Shown here piece after piece: positions 27,368 to 33,417 of a stretch of 33,417 nt of DNA. Under the pieces are notes generated by a model that made no database searches, was not told the origin of the DNA, and worked only from the letters and a program-made list of their open reading frames with translations. A program made the translations under genes and the position numbers. Within the stretch, counting starts at the first letter, position 1; the number at the start of each line of letters is the position of its first letter. This stretch comes from Schoenoplectus triqueter (taxonomy: Eukaryota > Streptophyta > Magnoliopsida > Poales > Cyperaceae), in the NCBI GenBank assembly GCA_964058805.1, contig CAXKVV010000354.1, forward strand, positions 1 to 33,417, in the 5' to 3' direction.

Positions 27368-27988
27368 GACTTCGGAACTATTGTATGCTTGTTATTTTCT
27401 TACTAGAGGTTCATATATTCTCTTTTATAATTAATTTTTGTTATATTTTCAAAAATAAAGTATTAAGTGTCATTGTATGCCCCATTATAATTATGTTTTT
27501 ATCTGATGGAAAATGATACCAAATTCTAATTACAAATTACAATTATTCGATGTATTAGAAATTTGTGCTCACGTTTACAATTTAATTTTAAGTGCATTTT
27601 TTATGTAATTAAAAGATAAATAGGTTGAAAAAATTAACAAAAATCGGAATTATTTTTTACCTTAATTTTGACTGTTAGTGAATTCTAACCAAAACTTCAA
27701 TATAAATACGTTATTGATGATGTCACTGCAGATAATATCGTTAGGAATTAAGTTTTAATTTATTTATTAAATTATTTCTTCATCCAAATTATTGCAGGAG
27801 AATTTACTCATTAGTATTTCGAGATTTCAAATCAAAGTAGTTCGGAAGTCTAACTTAAATTGATAATGATTGTTTTCATCTCTAATTTGCATGTACACAA
27901 AAATACATTTAGTTCATTTCAAAATTGTTAATACTTGCTACAAACGTTTATATTTTTTTACACAATATATATAAAGAGCAAAGCTGCT
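27368..27988. other. Spacer, nothing recognised
   Basis: AT-rich; no supported feature. Confidence 0.5.
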
Positions 27989-28391
27989 GTGAGCTTAAAC
28001 TCACCAAGCTCTTTGGTGAGCTTGACACAAAAATATGGTTTAATATCTCTAAATTTGATTTATATTGCTCAATAAATTCTTTATATCAAAATCTCATTGA
28101 TATAAAAATAATAATTTTAGAATTTGTAAGTATTAATTTTGAATTTTTTAAGATGACTCTAAAATAACAATAAAATAATGAATGTTTGAGTATGAAAATA
28201 CTCGTTTTAAAAATCCAAAAAAATGCTTAAAAATCCTAAAAAAATTTATATCCCATGAGATTTGGTATAAAGTATTATGGAGCAGCATAAATTGAAATTT
28301 CAAGATGCTAAAACAAATTTAACATCTTGAAATTCAACATAAATTAAAAATGAGTCAAGCTTACTAAAGGATTTGATGATATTAAGCTCAT
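27989..28391. repeat. Possible fold-back element with internal hairpins
   Basis: The ends carry GTGAGCTTAA (left) and TTAAGCTCA (right), with a second inverted pair GAGCTTGACAC / GAGTCAAGCTTA further in. Two local hairpins stand out: CTCACCAA-GCTCT-TTGGTGAG at 28000-28020, and a 12-bp stem AATTTCAAGATG closing at 28334. No target duplication identified. Confidence 0.35.
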
Positions 28392-28905
28392 GGTACGCTC
28401 ATATATAAATACTTTCGTATTATATATACAAATAGGATTATATGGAAGTTCAATGTATGTATGTGGATTTTTTCCTTCTAAACCTTTATTTGTATGTTTC
28501 TGTTATATATATATAAACACTTTTTTTTAATGATAAAGACTTTTAAATGCGGATATGCAGTTATCAGTTTCCTAGTTTTAAGTGCAGCCCTGTTTATTTG
28601 TAATATTAGATGAACTCATGAAATTACAAAAAGTCACCCAGTTCTAAATGATGTTTGATCGGAGGGGAACATTATCAAAAAAAAAAATAGGTCCCAATTA
28701 TATTAATTAAAATTATCAATTAGGCTTTATACTTGATTTGCACCCTTCGTTAATAATTAATAAATCAAAGGATGTGGTTTCTAGAAAGTGTAGACTGTAG
28801 ATGTTCTAGAAACATAACTTGGCTTATTGTTACGCAAGTTGCATGCGCAAAGGCAGCTTTAATTATTTATATATTTAGAGTTATTATATTACAATGGCTC
28901 CACTA
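28392..28905. other. Spacer, nothing recognised
   Basis: AT-rich; ends at the CTCCACTA that flanks the next element. Confidence 0.5.
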
Positions 28906-29519
28906 TAGGGCTTTGAATGGCACCTTTTTGGCTATTTACTCGATTTGAATGGCATCCATATCCATCTGTATCGTATCCGATAAGATGGATATGGGTAAAA
29001 TTTTATATTTGTTAGGTTATCACGTATGGGTATAGGTAAGAAAAAAAAATTGTTAGCTTATCGGGTATGGATATGGGTAAGGAGTTTTCGCTACCCGTTA
29101 TCCATTGGGTAATTATATAAATATATATATAGTTAAATATATAAATAAAATTATTTTATATTTTTAATAAAAATATATATAGTTAAATTATATAAATATA
29201 TAAATAGTAATTAATATATTTTTTATGACAATTGACATGAAAAAATTATATGATTTTTGTTATATCTAAAATATTAATTATTATTGTACTTTATTAGTAT
29301 ATTTATTTAATACCATTTATTTGTCTAAATCATATAATTTTTTTCATTGAATTTTTTTTTATCCGTTATATACCATTACCCGTTACCCAAAATTTTTAAT
29401 GGGTAAAGATAGGGTATGGATAAAAAAAAATTTAATAGGTATGAATAAGATATGAATAAAAAACAAATAATAGATATAAATATAAAAATATTTTCATTCG
29501 TATCTTATCCTATCATTGA
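28906..29519. mobile_element. Diverged inverted copy of the hAT MITE
   Basis: Aligns in reverse orientation with the element at 22642-23226: TAGGGCTTTGAATGG at the left corresponds to that element's right end, and blocks such as GCTTATCGGGTATGGATATG, ACCCGTTATC-ATTGGGTAA and AATCATATAATTTTTT are in the same relative order. The other end stops at ATCATTGA, about eight bases short of a full inverted repeat. The adjoining CTCCAGTA matches the left flank CTCCACTA at seven of eight bases. Confidence 0.75.
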
Positions 29520-29527
29520 CTCCAGTA

Positions 29528-30282
29528 CCTTCTGATTTTGGTCTTAAATGATATTATTTCTCTTTTTTGTTTTTTTTTTCAATTTAATCCTAGTCCCTAT
29601 GATGTTGTTAAAAAAAAGACTTCAGTTGGTTAAAAACTTAAATTTTGTCTTATCTTTTTTTAGATTGAAAAAGCTGACAAGGGTTGGCTTCTCGATAGAC
29701 TTAAATATCTGTGAAAGTGGGGACCAGATGTCATCTACCCAAGATGATGCCAGTGAGTGGACCGGTGGCTAGTTCTCCGGTTCTGGCGGCCCGTAGAATA
29801 GTTCAAATTGCAAGTCTTTGCAATTAGTCAACTCTTGCGGACTCGCTTGATAGCGTTATAGCAATGGCATGGCTTTTTTGTTGGATTTTGAATATCTAAT
29901 GCTAGTCGCTGTGAAGAATGTTATTGAGAGTTTTGATATATTACACCAACCTCTCAGAACCTCCTCATCTAATACACACTGTTTGTAGAGGTTTTGTTTT
30001 ATTATAAGTCTTTCCTTCTTCTTTTTTGTTTTTGGTTTTTTGTTCATGCGGAATCACTTCCTACCTCCGTCTTTAGAGTCCACATCTTTTGACACGCGGC
30101 ACACGCTGTTAATTTCCGCGCACGGTTAAATTTACGGGGCGCTTTTAAAATTAATGAAGTACAAATCTGAATATAAATCCAACGACACTCATGATGCGCG
30201 TTAAAGGATGCGAATTTCCATCTGTGAGACTGTGACAGCTGAAAATGTGGTTTTCATTTGACACTTTTACCAAAGTATTCTC
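29528..30282. other. Spacer, nothing recognised
   Basis: Slightly less AT-rich than its surroundings around 29750-29860 and 30050-30230, but no frame, splice structure or homology that I recognise. Confidence 0.5.
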
Positions 30283-30285
30283 TTA

Positions 30286-31797
30286 GGTTCCGTTTGGCAC
30301 CCAATGGAATAGCAAAAAGTTGGAATAGAATAGCTATTCCGATTGCCAAACGAATTTTAGACTAAGTAGAAGAGTGCGGAATAGCGCTAATCCGGTATAC
30401 CAACTTATAGGTGGAATACCGGATTAGCTCTCGTCGGAATAGCGATTATTGTTTGATTATATTATATTATATTATTATATTATGATTATGATTAAGATTT
30501 AGTATTATTATATTATTATATTATATTTATGATTATAATTTATTATTATATTAATATTATGATTATTTATTATTATTATTATCATTATATTATTATTATT
30601 AAATTATTATTATCATTATTATTATCATTATTGTTATTATATTATCGTTACCATTGGTATTATTATATTATTTATTATTATTATAAATATAATTTTCATA
30701 TTATATTATTATATTATGAATATAAATATAATTATTTTATTATTATATTATTATGATCAAGATTATTTATTATTATATTATTATATTATTATATTATGAT
30801 GATTATGATTATGATATGATTATTTATTATTATTTTATTATATTGTATTATATTATTATATGTTGATTATAGTGATGATTAATTTATTATTATATTATTA
30901 TAATTATAATTATTTATAATTATTTTTATGATTATGATTGTATTTTTATTATTATATTATTATATTATTATGATTATGGTTATATTATTATGATCATGAT
31001 CATGATTATGATTATTATATTATAATTATATTATTAAAATTATGATTACTTATTATTATTATATTATTATAATTATGATTGTAATAATAATTTTTTATCA
31101 TTATATTACTATATTATGATTATGTTTATATTTTTATTATATTACTATTATAATATTATTATTTATTATGATTATTTTTTAATACTTTATTATTATTTTA
31201 TTATGTTGTATTATATTATTATATGTTGATTATAGTTATGATTAATTTATTATTATTATTATAATTATAATTATTTATAATTATTTTTATGATTATGATT
31301 ATATTTTTATTATTATATTATTATGATTATGATTATGATTATATTATTATGATTATGACTATAATTATTATTATCATGATTATGATTATGATTATTATAT
31401 TATTAAAATTATGATTATTTATTATTATATTATTATAATTATGATTGTAATTATAATTTTTTATTATTATATTACTATATTATGATTATGTTTATATTTT
31501 TATTATATTACTATTATAATATTATTATTTATTATAATTATTTTTTATTATTTTATTATTATTATTATCTTACTATTATGATTATTATTTTACTATTATT
31601 ATAATCATCATCATTATTAGTATCATAATTATTCATATTTTAACTATTCTGAGTAACAACTGCCAAACGATATTTTCGCTCTTCCGAATAGTTAAGAATA
31701 CCACTCTTCTACCACTCTTCCAAAAAAAATACTATTCTATCACTCTTCCAAAATTACCACTCTTCCAAAGCTATTCCTTGATTTGCCAAACGGACCC
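30286..31797. mobile_element. PIF/Harbinger-type MITE swollen by a microsatellite
   Basis: The ends GGTTCCGTTTGGCA and (reverse-complemented) GGGTCCGTTTGGCA are 14-bp inverted repeats with one mismatch. Both sides are flanked by TTA (30283-30285 and 31798-31800), the target duplication of PIF/Harbinger elements. The left 70 bp fold into a hairpin (CGTTTGGCA...GGAATAGC against GCTATTCC...TGCCAAACG). The right end has several ACCACTCTTCC repeats. Nearly 1.2 kb of the interior is a TTA-type microsatellite. No transposase. Confidence 0.8.
30450..31630. repeat. 1.2-kb degenerate TTA/TGATTA microsatellite
   Basis: Almost only A and T, built from TTA, ATT and ATGATT words. A landmark segment (TGTTGATTATAG) occurs at 30861 and again at 31224. 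The flanking text is also duplicated, so about 363 bp (roughly 30830-31192) is repeated in tandem (roughly 31193-31555). Confidence 0.9.
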
Positions 31798-31800
31798 TTA

Positions 31801-32077
31801 TTTAAGAAGAACCCCAATGTCAACCAATATTAGAAGAAAAATAAAATAAAAGAATACTAGGAAAAAATGTATATTGAACTCATTTTGTCTAATCTAATTA
31901 ATGCATTAACCATTTGGTTAATACATCAACTCCAAGTACAATCAAACAAATGGATAAAAAAAAGTAGCATCAACCCTCCATAAAATATATACGTTGAAAA
32001 CCATCTAATGATACCTTTGTACCGTTTTATACAGAAAAGTGGTAATTTTTATTGTTCTCAATATCAGAAAAATGAAT
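31801..32077. other. Short spacer; likely 3-prime flank of acidic-protein gene 2
   Basis: No separate feature seen; probably includes the 3-prime untranslated region of the adjacent minus-strand gene. Confidence 0.45.
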
Positions 32078-32488
32078 CTAATACCCATGAGCTATGCAAG
32101 CATCCCAGAAGAGCCGATTGCTCTCGGCATCATCTTGTGCCAACACCATCTCTTCTTGTGCTACTAGCGCCGCCGAATCTATTTGCTCCTCAATGCTCTC
32201 TCCTTGATCAACTGCACTCTGGTTTTTTGCATCATATAAATCGTACCACCAGCCCTTACACAGCATTTTTCTTCTCGCAATATCCTGTCGAACATTGTCA
32301 TCTGTTGCGCAACTGTTATCCTCGGATGTTGATTCTGCATCATCATCATACTCAGAGTTGGCAAAGTTAGAATCAAATGCATCCGAAACCATGTCATTGT
32401 CGGTAACTAAGTCGGTCTCAGAATCTCCGATGGATTCCGAATGGAGTAGAAGAACAGATGAATCGGATTTTGGGACCCAATTTTCCAT
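32078..32488 (-). CDS. Small acidic protein, unknown function (paralogue 2)
   Basis: 136 residues from ATG 32488, chosen because it aligns with the start of paralogue 1 (Met-Glu-Asn/His). The frame stays open upstream to 32653, with ATGs at 32575 and 32566, so a longer product or an upstream exon is possible. Shared blocks: ESIGDSETDLV (18-28), acidic DDDAESTSED (48-57) and the C-terminus DAESNRLFWDACIAHGY. Differences: it lacks the KNKRRR patch and has instead ARRK (71-74) and a GWWYDLYD segment (79-86). It appears soluble and acidic, with no signal peptide from this start. Function unknown; the pair looks like a local gene duplication. Confidence 0.72.
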   Translation of the reverse strand: MENWVPKSDSSVLLLHSESIGDSETDLVTDNDMVSDAFDSNFANSEYDDDAESTSEDNSCATDDNVRQDIARRKMLCKGWWYDLYDAKNQSAVDQGESIEEQIDSAALVAQEEMVLAQDDAESNRLFWDACIAHGY

Positions 32489-33417
32489 CAAAGGACAAGA
32501 GGAGCTTCTTATTGGCCCTTTAAATATGGGGGATGTATAGGCATGTAAAGGCAGGAATGGCAACATAGCCTGCATATACAATTTGGATAAAAATAAAATC
32601 AACATGTGATTAATGCAAGTCCAAATAGAATTGTGATTTGTTGCGTTGAGCACAAAAAGAAAACGGCGATGGAGAGGGGAAGGTGGGATTGAGAGGAAGT
32701 TGAATGGAAGGTTCCATTTTCTAGAAAACTGGAAATGGTTTCTTTTTGTAAATGGAGAAGGCTATGGGCACTTTAAAAACCCACGGTAGGTTCATGCAAA
32801 GGAAATGTTTGTTTTTTTCTGGATAAGATCTAAATTATATATTGGCATGCTTATTGAAGTGTATATATAAAAACTGTATTTAAATTATTTTTGTATTATA
32901 TATCAAAATTATATATTTGAAATTACACATCATCTATAATATTTCTCTCAAGTTTTATCTCAATGTTCTCAATAGGATACTCATGAACTACTTGTTGTAT
33001 TTTGTGCTGAGAGCTGATACACGGATATCAAATTTCATTTCAAAATTGATATTGACTTTATTATTCATATTAAGTGATTTATTATTCATTTTTATGACTT
33101 TATTGCACATCTGATTTCGCACGACATTATCATATAATAGAATCACATTAAGTTAGTTATTATTTATATTGATAGTACTAAGTTGAATAATATAGTACAA
33201 TACAAAGTAAGTTGTATAATAAAATTATTAACATGAGGAATAATTTATTCAATATGAATTATAAGCCCGTATCTATACTGGTATGAACTTTGATATCTTC
33301 TTAACATTTTCTTTTTGTGTTTTAGTTTCTTCATTGACTATTTATTTATGAGCGTATTGTTATCAGAAACATTAAAACGTAGTTCATGTTCACTCGTCGT
33401 AGTAATAAAAATGAAAG
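32489..33417. other. Upstream region of acidic-protein gene 2
   Basis: The first 170 bp are open in the gene's frame. Beyond that no start, promoter or element was identified with confidence, and the last 500 bp are plain AT-rich sequence. Confidence 0.45.

Noticed and set aside
30529..30756. 75-codon Tyr/Ile-rich frame
   Set aside because: Translation of the TTA microsatellite.

Overview
The window is AT-rich nuclear DNA of a seed plant, most likely an angiosperm. The evidence is a secretory class III peroxidase with the standard four-exon plan, a Ty1/copia LTR retrotransposon primed by initiator tRNA-Met, a Helitron, and hAT and PIF/Harbinger type non-autonomous elements with target-site duplications. 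I cannot name the species from sequence alone.

Layout. 1-2078: non-coding upstream DNA holding a 768-bp hAT-like element rich in GACCC repeats (599-1366) and an (AT)17 microsatellite close to the peroxidase promoter. 2079-8240: an apparently intact class III peroxidase gene (TATA box, four exons, 329 residues). Its introns are swollen to 1.5 and 3.3 kb; intron 2 carries a small Helitron. 8241-9917: intergenic, with one exon-like fragment on the minus strand (9008-9222). 9918-15389: a complete Ty1/copia element with two LTRs, PBS, PPT and TGTGT target duplication. Its gag-pol frame is broken by five nonsense codons and two frameshifts, although the LTRs are nearly identical. 15390-24200: a transposon graveyard with two copies of a 400-bp fold-back family, a 1.07-kb nested inverted-repeat element, a three-copy AT-rich dispersed repeat, several short tandem duplications, a pair of conserved-loop hairpins, a hAT MITE with perfect ends (22642-23226), a 160-bp element and a 21-bp minisatellite. 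25061-25606: a second, strikingly regular minisatellite of 26 units of exactly 21 bp, open in one frame throughout.

The right third holds two paralogous small acidic-protein genes on the minus strand (26760-27143 and 32078-32488). They share an invariant-looking C-terminus that reads FW-D/E-ACIAHGY, and their function is not known to me. Between them lie a diverged inverted copy of the hAT MITE and a PIF/Harbinger-type MITE containing more than 1.1 kb of expanded TTA microsatellite.

The host genes do not form a visible pathway. The peroxidase is a secreted wall or vacuole enzyme, and the acidic pair is a local gene duplication. Most of the rest is mobile-element debris and simple repeats.
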